Source: Planktomarina sp.
Lineage (GTDB): Bacteria > Pseudomonadota > Alphaproteobacteria > Rhodobacterales > Rhodobacteraceae
Assembly (NCBI GenBank): GCA_016780825.1
Contig: JADHLF010000035.1
Span: 1 to 28,260, forward strand
Direction: 5' to 3'
Length of the DNA: 28,260 nt
In this document: in pieces, positions 1 through 6,104 of the stretch
How positions within the stretch are numbered: the stretch's first letter is position 1
Layout: each line of letters opens with the position of its first letter
The notes under the pieces: model-generated
What the model was told of the DNA's origin: nothing
Database searches by the model: none
What the model saw: only the letters and a program-made list of their open reading frames with translations
Translations under genes and position numbers: made by a program

Positions 1-343
1 CGGCTGTGAAGAACGCGTAACCGGGATGCTGGCCTAGGAAATAGTAATCGGCAGAGTGATACATATCGGCCTGACCGGAGGTCACGGCGTCAAACACTTC
101 GAATGCGCCCACCAATTCACCGGGTGCTTTTTTCTCAATCACCAATTCACCGCCAGACATGGCGTTCACGGCTTCATTAAAATAGGTCGCTGCATCGTCA
201 AGAACCGCAAAACCGCGGGGCCAGGATGTAACCATTGTCAGCGTGCGGGCATGGCCGCCCGCGATTGCCGGAGCTGCCAGTGAGGACACCGCAGCCGCGC
301 CGCCGCCGAGAGCAGAGGCCTTAAGAAAAGAACGACGATCCAT
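1..343 (-). CDS. TRAP transporter solute-binding protein (DctP/TakP type), 5' part only
   Basis: The gene runs off the left edge; only its first 114 or so codons are present. The protein begins MDRRSFLKASALGGG, a twin-arginine (Tat) signal with RRSFLK followed by an alanine-rich segment and an APAIA-G cleavage region near residue 29, so the mature protein should be exported folded to the periplasm. The mature start (TLTMVTSWP..., then a stretch ending in GQADMYHSADYYFLGQHPG) matches the extracytoplasmic binding proteins of TRAP transporters, which bind small organic acids and pass them to a DctQM membrane pair. The start is fixed by GGGAGG at 351-356, 7 bases upstream. The membrane subunits would lie left of the window. 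The substrate cannot be read from this fragment; the TakP/2-oxoacid-binding subgroup is my best guess. Family assignment is fairly sure, ligand is not. Confidence 0.85.
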   Translation of the reverse strand, partial: MDRRSFLKASALGGGAAAVSSLAAPAIAGGHARTLTMVTSWPRGFAVLDDAATYFNEAVNAMSGGELVIEKKAPGELVGAFEVFDAVTSGQADMYHSADYYFLGQHPGYAFFTA

Positions 344-406
344 TTATTTTCCTCCCATAGAAATATCGAGCGGCATAGAACACGCCTTCGACTGATCGTT
401 AATAGA

Positions 407-428
407 AGCTTAAAGATAGCAGCTTAAA
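407..428 (-). promoter_or_regulatory. Direct repeat AGCTTAAA x2 upstream of the TRAP gene
   Basis: AGCTTAAA occurs at 407-414 and again at 421-428, a 14-bp period. AAGATAGCA also occurs twice, at 413-421 and 454-462. All lie 64 to 120 bases upstream of the start codon of the TRAP binding-protein gene, where its promoter and any operator would be expected. No convincing -35/-10 pair could be fixed, so a regulatory role is inference from position and repetition only. Confidence 0.3.
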
Positions 429-522
429 TTCAACAAACAACAGAATATTTCTGAAGATAGCATTTTTTACGGAATGCGCAGAGTGAAAAGTCGCTGTGAC
501 TGCGAGGTCGCGCTCATGGGAT

Positions 523-586
523 GTGGCGCCTCCAGCGCCACGCCGCCTTGAGCTTATAAGGCGGAAAGTCTGGCGTTTTGCCGCCA
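523..586. repeat. Three back-to-back hairpins
   Basis: GTGGCGC (523-529) and GCGCCAC (535-541) form a perfect 7-bp stem with a 5-base loop. One base later CCGCCTT (543-549) pairs with AAGGCGG (558-564) around an 8-base loop. Then TGGCG (571-575) pairs with CGCCA (582-586). No long T-run follows any of them, so this is not a standard rho-independent terminator. Stems are symmetric, so strand cannot be assigned. Confidence 0.5.
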
Positions 587-675
587 ACCCTCGGGGCCGT
601 CACCCGTTTGGCGCGGGGGAGGCCGTGGCCACCATGCGAAAATGATTTTGAAAGCACTGGCCCTATAGGGTCTCT

Positions 676-713
676 TCAGATCAGCCCCGTCTTGTCAGAT
701 CAGCACCGTCTTG
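676..713. repeat. 19-bp perfect-phase tandem repeat, two copies
   Basis: TCAGATCAGCCCCGTCTTG at 676-694 is followed without a gap by TCAGATCAGCACCGTCTTG at 695-713, with one mismatch in 19. It sits in non-coding DNA. It may be a replication-slippage product or a pair of protein-binding sites nearly two helical turns apart; the sequence does not distinguish these. Confidence 0.6.
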
Positions 714-858
714 CTCGTACCGACTGCATAGGCTGCTGGCGCATCTTTGAGCGGTCACAATGGGCGACCGTCGGGTTTCGCGCAGTGTCCCGAAGTATTA
801 TTGCACCGCGCGTGCCCGAGTACCGCCCCATTTGTAAAGACGTCATTTGTTAAACTTC

Positions 859-892
859 AACCTAAACCAATTCCTTGGGATTGGTTTAGGTT
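859..892 (-). terminator. Terminator hairpin of the outer-membrane protein gene
   Basis: AACCTAAACCAAT (859-871) and ATTGGTTTAGGTT (880-892) form a perfect 13-bp stem with an 8-base loop. It begins 8 bases past the stop codon of the leftward gene ending at 900. The T-run on the leftward strand is poor, so termination may be inefficient or Rho-assisted, but position and stem length make a terminator the likely role. Confidence 0.7.
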
Positions 893-899
893 TTGGGCG

Positions 900-1766
900 T
901 TACCGAACATAGGCAATGCGGTAGGCTTTGGTCTGTGTGTCTGCAATCGCCCGTTCTGCGTTGGGAGCATCCCCAAAGGACATGTTCAAGGTTAAAGAAA
1001 TATCGGTGTCCGTTGCACCGCCTTGACGGTGTTGACCGACAATGACAGCCAATGAGCTGCGCTCTGAAACATCGTAAGATCCGCCAATGCCAAAGGCAAA
1101 GAGCGTCGCGCTATTGTCATGGCCTCGTCGGCCAAACCCGCTCAAGAAGTGCACGTTATCGAACTGATAATCTGTTGAAATGGAGTACTGCCAAGTGTGA
1201 TCGTCATCGGTTTCGCGCGAGGTGGCGAAATACACTCCGCTTGTTGGCGTTTCATAGCGGGCAACGATATCGTAAGAGGAGTCGGTTTTCCCTGGAGTGC
1301 GACTTTGATAACGAATTATACCGCCAAACAGCCCCGGCAAAGCCTCAAAGGTGGAGTAAATCCTGGAATTTGTCTCTTCGTTGTCCCATGTGCGATAAAA
1401 GGCGCCGATCCGGCCAACTGACGTGTCATATTCTGTTCGAAACCCGTAGCCACGGTTGTTATAGGTATCGCCCACATCCGCGGAGACCATACCTTCTGCA
1501 AAAAGTCTGTCGGCCAAATGTGACCCGAAAGAGATGTTCGCTTCTTGCGTGTCTTGGCTGTTGTCAGAGGTTCGGTGAATGTAGCGCAGCCCATATTTGT
1601 TCCCGCCAGACTCAAACCCAAGGTTTAGATTTGCGCGCCGGGCGGTGTTGTTTGTCGATTCTTGATTTTGATAGCTTAATCGGCTTTCAGAATAGGTCCA
1701 TCCCGATGCTGATGCGCTTATCGGAACTAAGGACATCATCGCCAGCGTTATGCATGTGTGTTTCAT
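900..1766 (-). CDS. Outer-membrane beta-barrel (porin-like) protein
   Basis: A 288-residue protein starting MKHTCITLAMMSLVPISASA, a Sec signal peptide with an ASA-S cleavage site near residue 20. The remainder is a series of roughly 16 short amphipathic strands with alternating polar and hydrophobic residues, many Tyr/Trp/Phe at strand ends (for example YGLRYIHRTSD, RIGAFYRTW, GIIRYQSRT) and Gly/Asp/Asn-rich turns, as in Gram-negative porins. The last clear strand ends NMSF, a usual barrel end, but about 24 further residues follow, ending IAYVR. The start at 1766 is supported by AGGAG just upstream; a longer frame to 1811 lacks a signal peptide at its N-terminus and is less likely. The gene stands alone with its own terminator. 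I do not recognise a named family; a general diffusion porin or a porin-like surface protein are both possible. Confidence 0.75.
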   Translation of the reverse strand: MKHTCITLAMMSLVPISASASGWTYSESRLSYQNQESTNNTARRANLNLGFESGGNKYGLRYIHRTSDNSQDTQEANISFGSHLADRLFAEGMVSADVGDTYNNRGYGFRTEYDTSVGRIGAFYRTWDNEETNSRIYSTFEALPGLFGGIIRYQSRTPGKTDSSYDIVARYETPTSGVYFATSRETDDDHTWQYSISTDYQFDNVHFLSGFGRRGHDNSATLFAFGIGGSYDVSERSSLAVIVGQHRQGGATDTDISLTLNMSFGDAPNAERAIADTQTKAYRIAYVR

Positions 1767-2041
1767 TTGTATCTCCTGCCTTCGCGCGCAGACCAAAACC
1801 CCGAAGCCCATAAGGGTGACCGAGAGTCAGGCGCCGCGTCTCGCGCCAATTCGCCTAGGCGTTACATAAGCCGGCAGGGATGAAAAAATCGCTAACATAA
1901 GGAGAAAAATTGTCCGCCCAACGGCCGCATTTTACCCAATGATATGCGTGGCTGAATTTCAATTCTTTCTAAAATGCGGATCGACACGAAATAAAAAAAC
2001 CAAAATAGGTCTTTTTTTGGCAGAAAATTTACAAAACCCGG
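1767..2041. other. Gene-free stretch between divergent outer-membrane and ilv genes
   Basis: No ORF of note. The left part should carry the leftward promoter of the outer-membrane protein gene. The segment holds a 10-bp inverted repeat, CCGCATTTTA at 1925-1934 and TAAAATGCGG at 1970-1979, separated by 35 bases, and an A-run/T-run pair near 1990-2016 (AAAAAAACC ... GGTCTTTTTTT) that could fold weakly. Rightward transcription of ilvBN appears to start only after 2069. Confidence 0.5.
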
Positions 2042-2069
2042 TTGACGCTCCCCGGAGCCGGCCATAAGT
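2042..2069 (+). promoter_or_regulatory. Candidate promoter of the ilv leader
   Basis: TTGACG at 2042-2047 matches the -35 consensus in five of six bases. CATAAG (2063-2068) or ATAAGT (2064-2069) is a moderate -10 at 15-16 bp spacing. Transcription would begin near 2076, about 20 bases before the leader-peptide start. The spacer contains GCTCC-CC-GGAGC (2047-2058), a 12-bp inverted repeat that could be an operator. The -10 is weak, so the call is tentative. Confidence 0.45.
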
Positions 2070-2094
2070 TACCGAAAGAATAGGAAACCAAGGC

Positions 2095-2145
2095 ATGATC
2101 GACATGAGCAAAATCGTCGTCCTGCGGCAAGAGGGCCGCTGCTGA
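2095..2145 (+). CDS. ilvBN leader peptide (attenuation peptide)
   Basis: A 16-codon ORF reading MIDMSKIVVLRQEGRC and then TGA. It contains Ile-Val-Val-Leu in a row (codons ATC GTC GTC CTG, 2113-2124) plus a second Ile near the start, the branched-chain residues made by the pathway that the next genes feed. AGGA at 2082-2085 lies 9 bases upstream of the ATG; an internal ATG at 2104 is an alternative start. It is followed by a hairpin at 2145-2162 and a rho-independent terminator at 2177-2200, all before ilvB. This is the classical layout of transcription attenuation, in which ribosome stalling on scarce charged Ile/Val/Leu tRNA prevents terminator formation. The peptide and terminator are seen directly; the mechanism is inferred by analogy with enteric ilv leaders. 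Confidence 0.75.
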   Translation: MIDMSKIVVLRQEGRC

Positions 2146-2200
2146 TACCAAACCCATGGTATTCGCCTCGCCCATGCCCCCTGAAATCGGGGGTTTTTTT
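2145..2200 (+). terminator. Attenuator: hairpin plus rho-independent terminator before ilvB
   Basis: CCCCC (2177-2181) pairs with GGGGG (2189-2193), extendable by GA/TC with one bulge, and is followed at once by seven T (2194-2200): a strong intrinsic terminator 25 bases before the ilvB start. Upstream, ATACCA (2145-2150) pairs with TGGTAT (2157-2162) right at the leader-peptide stop codon. A rival stem CATGG (2155-2159) with CCATG (2172-2176), and GGGC (2133-2136) with GCCC at 2176-2179, could compete; I could not pick out one dominant antiterminator by eye. Confidence 0.85.
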
Positions 2201-2225
2201 ATGCCAAGAATGAAAGTGAATAAAG

Positions 2226-3977
2226 ATGACCCAAACAATGTCCGGCGCAAAAATGGTGGTACAGGCCCTGATTGATCAAGGGGTTGATACGGTGTTTGGA
2301 TACCCTGGCGGCGCTGTATTGCCAATTTATGATGAAATTTTTCTACAAAATAGCATCAAGCATTTTCTGGTTCGCCATGAACAAGGAGCAGTGCATGCCG
2401 CGGAAGCCTATGCGCGCTCGACCGGCAAGCCTGGCGTTGTTCTTGTCACCTCGGGCCCCGGCGCAACCAATGCGGTGACGGGCCTCACTGATGCTTTGAT
2501 GGATAGCATTCCTTTGGTCGTGCTGACCGGGCAGGTGCCAACCTTTATGATTGGCTCGGATGCGTTTCAAGAGGCCGATACCGTTGGCATCACCCGCCCC
2601 TGCACCAAACATAATTGGCTGGTCAAAGACACTGACGCTTTGGCGCATACACTTCACAGTGCCTTTCATGTGGCTTGTTCCGGTCGGCCGGGGCCGGTTT
2701 TGGTGGACATCCCCAAGGATGTACAGTTTGCCAATGGCACCTATGAAGGGCCAGCAAAGATGAAATCGCATTACCAACCCCAGCTCAAAGGGGATATTGA
2801 TGCGATAACGGCTTTGGTTGCGGCAATGGAAACGGCCGAGAAACCTATTTTCTATACCGGCGGCGGGGTTATCAATTCTGGCCCTATTGCCAGCCAATTG
2901 CTGCGCGAATTGGTTGAAGCCACAAATTTTCCGATCACCTCAACGCTTATGGGGCTCGGCAGTTATCCTGGTAACGGCGCCAATTGGTTGGGCATGCTGG
3001 GCATGCACGGTCTGTATGAAGCGAATATGGCAATGCATGACTGCGATCTGATGATCAATATTGGCGCAAGGTTTGATGATCGGATCACCGGCCGGCTTGA
3101 TGCCTTTAGTCCCGGATCAACCAAAGCGCATATTGATATTGATGCCTCCTCGATCAACAAGGTGATCCATGTCGACATCCCGATCCTGGGGGATGTGGCG
3201 CATGTATTGGAGGATATGCTCAAAGTATGGAAGGCGCGCGGGCGCAAAACAAATTCCAAGGCGCTGAAATCCTGGTGGGCGGAAATCGACGGATGGCGCA
3301 AAATTCGCTGCCTTGATTATGCCGCTGATAGCAAGGTGATCAAACCGCAATATGCGCTTGAGCGTCTGGAAGCGCTGACCAAAGATCATGATCGCTACAT
3401 TACGACAGAAGTGGGCCAGCATCAGATGTGGGCGGCACAATATATGACGTTTAATGATCCCAATCGTTGGATGACCTCTGGCGGGCTTGGCACTATGGGC
3501 TATGGGGTTCCCGCCTCCATTGGGGCGCAAGTGGCCCATCCAGACAGTCTGGTGATCAACGTGGCCGGTGAGGCCAGCTGGTTGATGAATATGCAAGAAA
3601 TGGGTACGGCCATGCAATATGGCTTGCCGGTGAAGCAGTTCATTTTGAACAATGAACGCCTTGGCATGGTACGCCAATGGCAAGAGCTTCTGCATGGCGA
3701 ACGCTATTCGCAAAGCTGGTCCGAATCCTTGCCCGACTTTGTGAAATTGGCGGAGGCCTTTGGGGCCAAAGGCATCCTCTGTTCAGATCCGGCGGATCTC
3801 GACGATGCCATCATGGAGATGCTGGCCTATGACGGTCCGGTGATCTTTGATTGTTTGGTGGAGAAACATGAAAACTGTTTCCCGATGATCCCATCAGGCA
3901 AAGCACATAATGAAATGCTTTTGGGCGACGCTTTCATGAAAGGCGCCATCGACGCCTCTGGGTCGGTTTTGGTTTAA
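2226..3977 (+). CDS. ilvB: Acetolactate synthase large (catalytic) subunit
   Basis: Thiamine-diphosphate enzyme that condenses two pyruvates to acetolactate, or pyruvate with 2-ketobutyrate, the first common step of Val/Leu/Ile synthesis. 583 residues, normal length. The N-terminal TPP-binding domain has GYPGGAVLPIYDE (25-37) and the cofactor-activating Glu52 in RHEQGAVHAAEAYAR; TSGPGATN (75-82) follows. The central FAD-type domain covers about 190-345 (GARFDDRITGR at 280-290). The C-terminal TPP domain has GxxSxxMxxQE at 448-458 and the ILNN end of the Mg-TPP motif at 473-476. The usual GDG or GDA of that motif reads GEA (448-450), so the metal-binding Asp is a Glu. The ribosome site is weak (AAAG), which may reflect dependence on the leader. 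ilvN follows 11 bases after the stop. Function is near certain. Confidence 0.97.
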   Translation: MTQTMSGAKMVVQALIDQGVDTVFGYPGGAVLPIYDEIFLQNSIKHFLVRHEQGAVHAAEAYARSTGKPGVVLVTSGPGATNAVTGLTDALMDSIPLVVLTGQVPTFMIGSDAFQEADTVGITRPCTKHNWLVKDTDALAHTLHSAFHVACSGRPGPVLVDIPKDVQFANGTYEGPAKMKSHYQPQLKGDIDAITALVAAMETAEKPIFYTGGGVINSGPIASQLLRELVEATNFPITSTLMGLGSYPGNGANWLGMLGMHGLYEANMAMHDCDLMINIGARFDDRITGRLDAFSPGSTKAHIDIDASSINKVIHVDIPILGDVAHVLEDMLKVWKARGRKTNSKALKSWWAEIDGWRKIRCLDYAADSKVIKPQYALERLEALTKDHDRYITTEVGQHQMWAAQYMTFNDPNRWMTSGGLGTMGYGVPASIGAQVAHPDSLVINVAGEASWLMNMQEMGTAMQYGLPVKQFILNNERLGMVRQWQELLHGERYSQSWSESLPDFVKLAEAFGAKGILCSDPADLDDAIMEMLAYDGPVIFDCLVEKHENCFPMIPSGKAHNEMLLGDAFMKGAIDASGSVLV

Positions 3978-3988
3978 GGAGAGATAAC

Positions 3989-4546
3989 ATGAACGCATTG
4001 AACATCACCAAAGGCACCTCGTCGAAATCTGCTTATAACCTGCGCTCTGGTCATGCTGACCTAGATGAGCGCCACACTTTGGCGGTACTTGTCGCAAATG
4101 AACCGGGCGTTTTGGCGCGCGTCATTGGCCTTTTTTCGGGACGCGGTTATAACATCGAGAGTCTGACTGTGGCGGAAGTGGACCACGAGGGGCACACCAG
4201 CCGAATCACCATTGTCACCAGCGGCACGCCGCAAATCATTGAGCAGATCAAAGCGCAATTGGGGCGGATCATCCCGGTATACGACGTCCATGACCTGACC
4301 GTTGAAGGCCCCTCTGTGGAGCGGGAATTGTCTTTGTTTAAGGTCAGTGGCAAGGGTGAAAAACGTGTAGAGGCCCTGCGCCTTGCCGATGTTTTCCGCG
4401 CCAATGTGGTCGATAGCACCTTAGACAGCTTCACCTTTGAAGTTGTTGGCAGCCCAGAGAAAATTGATGCTTTCGCGGATCTCATGCGCCCCCTTGGATT
4501 GTCCGAAATGGCCCGCACCGGCGTGGCAGCTCTGTCGCGTGGCTAA
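3989..4546 (+). CDS. ilvN: Acetolactate synthase small (regulatory) subunit
   Basis: 185 residues. An ACT domain occupies about residues 28-105 (LAVLVANEPGVLARVIGLF, then GRGYNIESLTV), the site where valine binds in this family to give feedback inhibition; the C-terminal half is the second conserved domain of the IlvH/IlvN family (LADVFRANVVDSTLDSFTFE). It activates and regulates IlvB. In many bacteria this gene is called ilvH; I use ilvN because of the pairing with ilvB. The start is preceded by AAGGAG, which overlaps the ilvB stop codon, so the two genes are cotranscribed and probably translated in a fixed ratio. An N-terminal extension of about 28 residues precedes the ACT domain, as is usual in alphaproteobacterial members. 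Confidence 0.96.
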   Translation: MNALNITKGTSSKSAYNLRSGHADLDERHTLAVLVANEPGVLARVIGLFSGRGYNIESLTVAEVDHEGHTSRITIVTSGTPQIIEQIKAQLGRIIPVYDVHDLTVEGPSVERELSLFKVSGKGEKRVEALRLADVFRANVVDSTLDSFTFEVVGSPEKIDAFADLMRPLGLSEMARTGVAALSRG

Positions 4547-4616
4547 AACCCTGGATCGCCTCTCTGGGTGAGAATGGTCAAAAATCGACATGCAAACGTC
4601 GCAGAGGCGGGGTTTT
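4545..4616 (+). terminator. Long imperfect stem after ilvN, candidate terminator
   Basis: AAAACCC (4545-4551) and GCCTCT (4558-4563) pair with AGAGGC (4603-4608) and GGGTTTT (4610-4616), giving a two-part stem. CGAC (4587-4590) can pair with GTCG (4599-4602) inside the loop. It begins at the ilvN stop codon and ends in GGGGTTTT, so it may end the ilv transcript, though the T-run is short. A processing site or protected 3' end is an alternative. Confidence 0.5.
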
Positions 4617-4624
4617 GGTCGCGT

Positions 4625-4640
4625 CGGGAAAAGTTTCCCG
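4625..4640. promoter_or_regulatory. Perfect palindrome CGGGAAA-AG-TTTCCCG
   Basis: A 16-base inverted repeat with 7-bp arms, 40 bases upstream of the Rieske gene start. It could be the operator of a regulator of that gene. I do not know a regulator for it. As RNA it would make only a very tight loop, so a DNA-binding site is more likely than a hairpin. Confidence 0.4.
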
Positions 4641-4679
4641 CGCAATTCGGGCGTAGCTCCAAGGAAAATGGAGAGCGCT

Positions 4680-5831
4680 ATGGCTAAAGATTACATACAA
4701 ACCGACATCACCTCGGTTCAGCAATCGGTAGAGCAGGCCACCGGGTTGGCCAATGCCCATTATATTGATCCAGCTGTGTTTGCCGAAGAAAGCGAAGCGG
4801 TGCTCAAGGCCACTTGGGCCGGGCTTGCGGTTGGTGCGGATGTGCCAAACCCGGGTGATGCAAAACCTATTCAATTTCTCGGCATGCCCCTGCTGCTCAT
4901 TCGCGACAAGGACGGCGCGTTGCGGGTGTTTGAGAATATCTGCCGCCATCGGGGCATGCAATTGGTGCATGAAGCGAAAACCATCGAAGGGGCAATCCGC
5001 TGCCCCTATCATTCATGGTGCTATTCCACCAAGGGTAAGCTTGTATCCACCCCGCATGTGGGCGGAGCGGGCCAGAACACGCACCCCAGCATCGTCAAAG
5101 AAGATCTTGGCTTGAATGAGGTGCGCAGCCATGTCTGGCGCGATGTGGTGTTCATCAATATCTCCGGCGATGCGCCAGATTTCACTGAGGTGCATGCGGA
5201 GCTCATCGCGCGTTGGTCCGAATTTGATGGCCCGCTGCATCACGGCGGCGCGGACAGCCGCTTTGAGCTGGAGCTTACCGCCAATTACAAACTTGCGGTG
5301 GAAAACTATTGCGAGAGCTATCATCTGCCCTGGGTGCATCCGGGACTCAACAGCTATTCACGGCTGGAGGATCACTATAACATCGTTGAATACGGCAAAT
5401 TTTCTGGCCAGGGTACGCTGGTTTACCGGCAATTCAAGGCGGAGGATGGCTCCGCGGCCTTCCCTGATTTCCCGGATCTCTCCGAAAAATGGAATGAGGG
5501 TGCGGAATATATTACGGTTTATCCCAATGTGCTTTTGGGCGTGCAGCGTGATCATGCCTTTGCCATCGTGCTCGAACCGAAGGCGCATGATAAAACGGTG
5601 GAGCATATCCATTTGTACTATGCCTCTGAAGACACAGAGGCGAAAAACCGTGCGGTGAATACTCGGCAATGGAAAGAGGTCTTTGAAGAAGATATTTTCG
5701 TCGTCGAAGGCATGCAATCTGGGCGGCACGCGCCGACTTTTGACGGTGGGCGTTTTAGCCCGGTCATGGATGAGCCGACCCATTGCTATCACGATTGGGT
5801 GGCGGGCAAAATCGCGGCCCATCGTGGCTGA
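4680..5831 (+). CDS. Rieske non-haem iron oxygenase, alpha subunit
   Basis: A 383-residue ring-hydroxylating/N-demethylating type oxygenase. The N-terminal Rieske [2Fe-2S] domain has C88-x-H90 (NICRHRGMQL) and C108-xx-H111 (RCPYHSWCY). The catalytic domain has H215 and H220 in ESYHLPWVHPGLN, with E212 preceding, and probably D338 in EEDIFVVEGMQSG as the carboxylate ligand of the mononuclear iron. The overall pattern is closest to the choline/carnitine/glycine-betaine monooxygenase branch (GbcA/CntA-like), but the substrate cannot be read from sequence. No ferredoxin or reductase partner gene is adjacent, so electrons must come from elsewhere. The start at 4680 is preferred: GGAGAG lies just upstream and the longer frame from 4590 would run through the ilvN 3' structure and the palindrome. 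The next small gene overlaps its stop by 8 bases. Confidence 0.88.
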   Translation: MAKDYIQTDITSVQQSVEQATGLANAHYIDPAVFAEESEAVLKATWAGLAVGADVPNPGDAKPIQFLGMPLLLIRDKDGALRVFENICRHRGMQLVHEAKTIEGAIRCPYHSWCYSTKGKLVSTPHVGGAGQNTHPSIVKEDLGLNEVRSHVWRDVVFINISGDAPDFTEVHAELIARWSEFDGPLHHGGADSRFELELTANYKLAVENYCESYHLPWVHPGLNSYSRLEDHYNIVEYGKFSGQGTLVYRQFKAEDGSAAFPDFPDLSEKWNEGAEYITVYPNVLLGVQRDHAFAIVLEPKAHDKTVEHIHLYYASEDTEAKNRAVNTRQWKEVFEEDIFVVEGMQSGRHAPTFDGGRFSPVMDEPTHCYHDWVAGKIAAHRG

Positions 5832-6045
5832 GAGGGATGCCGCGCTGGATGCTTTGATTCTCAAAGCCCATGCCCGTGACGATCGCGCCGCGCTTGTGAC
5901 GCTTTATGCGCAGGCGGCGGATCTGGCGGAGACTGTGGATCGGGAATGCTTCTTTCTGACCTATGCGTATATTTTCGCCTTGGAGCTTGGCCACGCAAGC
6001 CAGGCCGGCCTGCGCGCCCGGCTTGTGGCCTATGGGCGGGAGTGA
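5824..6045 (+). CDS. Small protein overlapping the Rieske gene
   Basis: 73 residues from a GTG start inside the last codons of the Rieske oxygenase gene (8-base overlap), reading GTG-A-E-R-D-A-A-L-D-A-L and ending LRARLVAYGRE. It is helical by eye, with alternating alanine/leucine and charged residues and an aromatic middle (CFFLTYAYIFALE). No transmembrane helix, no signal peptide and no known motif. The pattern resembles a pair of short helices of the TPR/helical-hairpin kind. The tight overlap implies translational coupling and a function tied to the oxygenase, perhaps stability or partner binding, but that is inference. I believe similar small ORFs follow this oxygenase in other roseobacters, from memory only. 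Confidence 0.65.
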   Translation: MAERDAALDALILKAHARDDRAALVTLYAQAADLAETVDRECFFLTYAYIFALELGHASQAGLRARLVAYGRE

Positions 6046-6049
6046 GCGC

Positions 6050-6066
6050 GCCGCCCAACGGGCGGC
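6050..6066. terminator. Hairpin between convergent genes
   Basis: GCCGCCC (6050-6056), loop AAC, GGGCGGC (6060-6066): a perfect 7-bp GC-only stem, 5 bases after the stop of the rightward small gene and 39 bases before the end of the leftward RDD gene. No T-run follows on either strand, so it is a candidate bidirectional transcription end or 3' stabiliser rather than a proven intrinsic terminator. Confidence 0.5.
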
Positions 6067-6104
6067 CCGCGATGGGCTTCTGTCCGTTCGAAATGGCCTT
6101 ACGT

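Larger units (their letters stand above)
344..899. other. Gene-free stretch between the TRAP gene and the outer-membrane protein gene
   Basis: These 556 bases hold no ORF that looks like a protein: the few open frames are short and low in recognisable domain character, and none has a good ribosome site. The left 100 bases are A/T-rich and probably hold the leftward TRAP promoter. The centre holds three consecutive hairpins (523-586), the palindrome CCCTATAGGG (661-670), a 19-bp tandem repeat (676-713) and a short hairpin CGGTC/GACCG (752-770). The right end holds the terminator of the neighbouring gene. The structured middle could be a decayed repeat element or a small RNA; I cannot decide which. 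Confidence 0.5.

Noticed and set aside
56..283. 75-codon rightward frame at the left edge
   Set aside because: It lies opposite the Tat signal and mature start of the TRAP binding protein, whose reading is clearly real.
578..995. Two overlapping rightward frames of 91 and 82 codons in the gene-free stretch
   Set aside because: No ribosome sites, odd residue content, and they run through the repeat, the terminator and into the opposite gene.
1052..1813. 253-codon rightward frame
   Set aside because: Fully antisense to the outer-membrane protein gene, rich in Arg/Cys, no domain character.
2343..3713. Two leftward frames of 184 and 198 codons
   Set aside because: Antisense shadows of ilvB with His/Arg-rich translations and no family features.
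4590..4679. Longer N-terminus for the Rieske protein
   Set aside because: It would start inside the ilvN 3' structure and cross the palindrome; the ATG at 4680 has a ribosome site and a typical N-terminus.
5116..5658. 180-codon rightward frame
   Set aside because: Out-of-frame shadow of the Rieske gene with Cys/Arg/Met-rich content.
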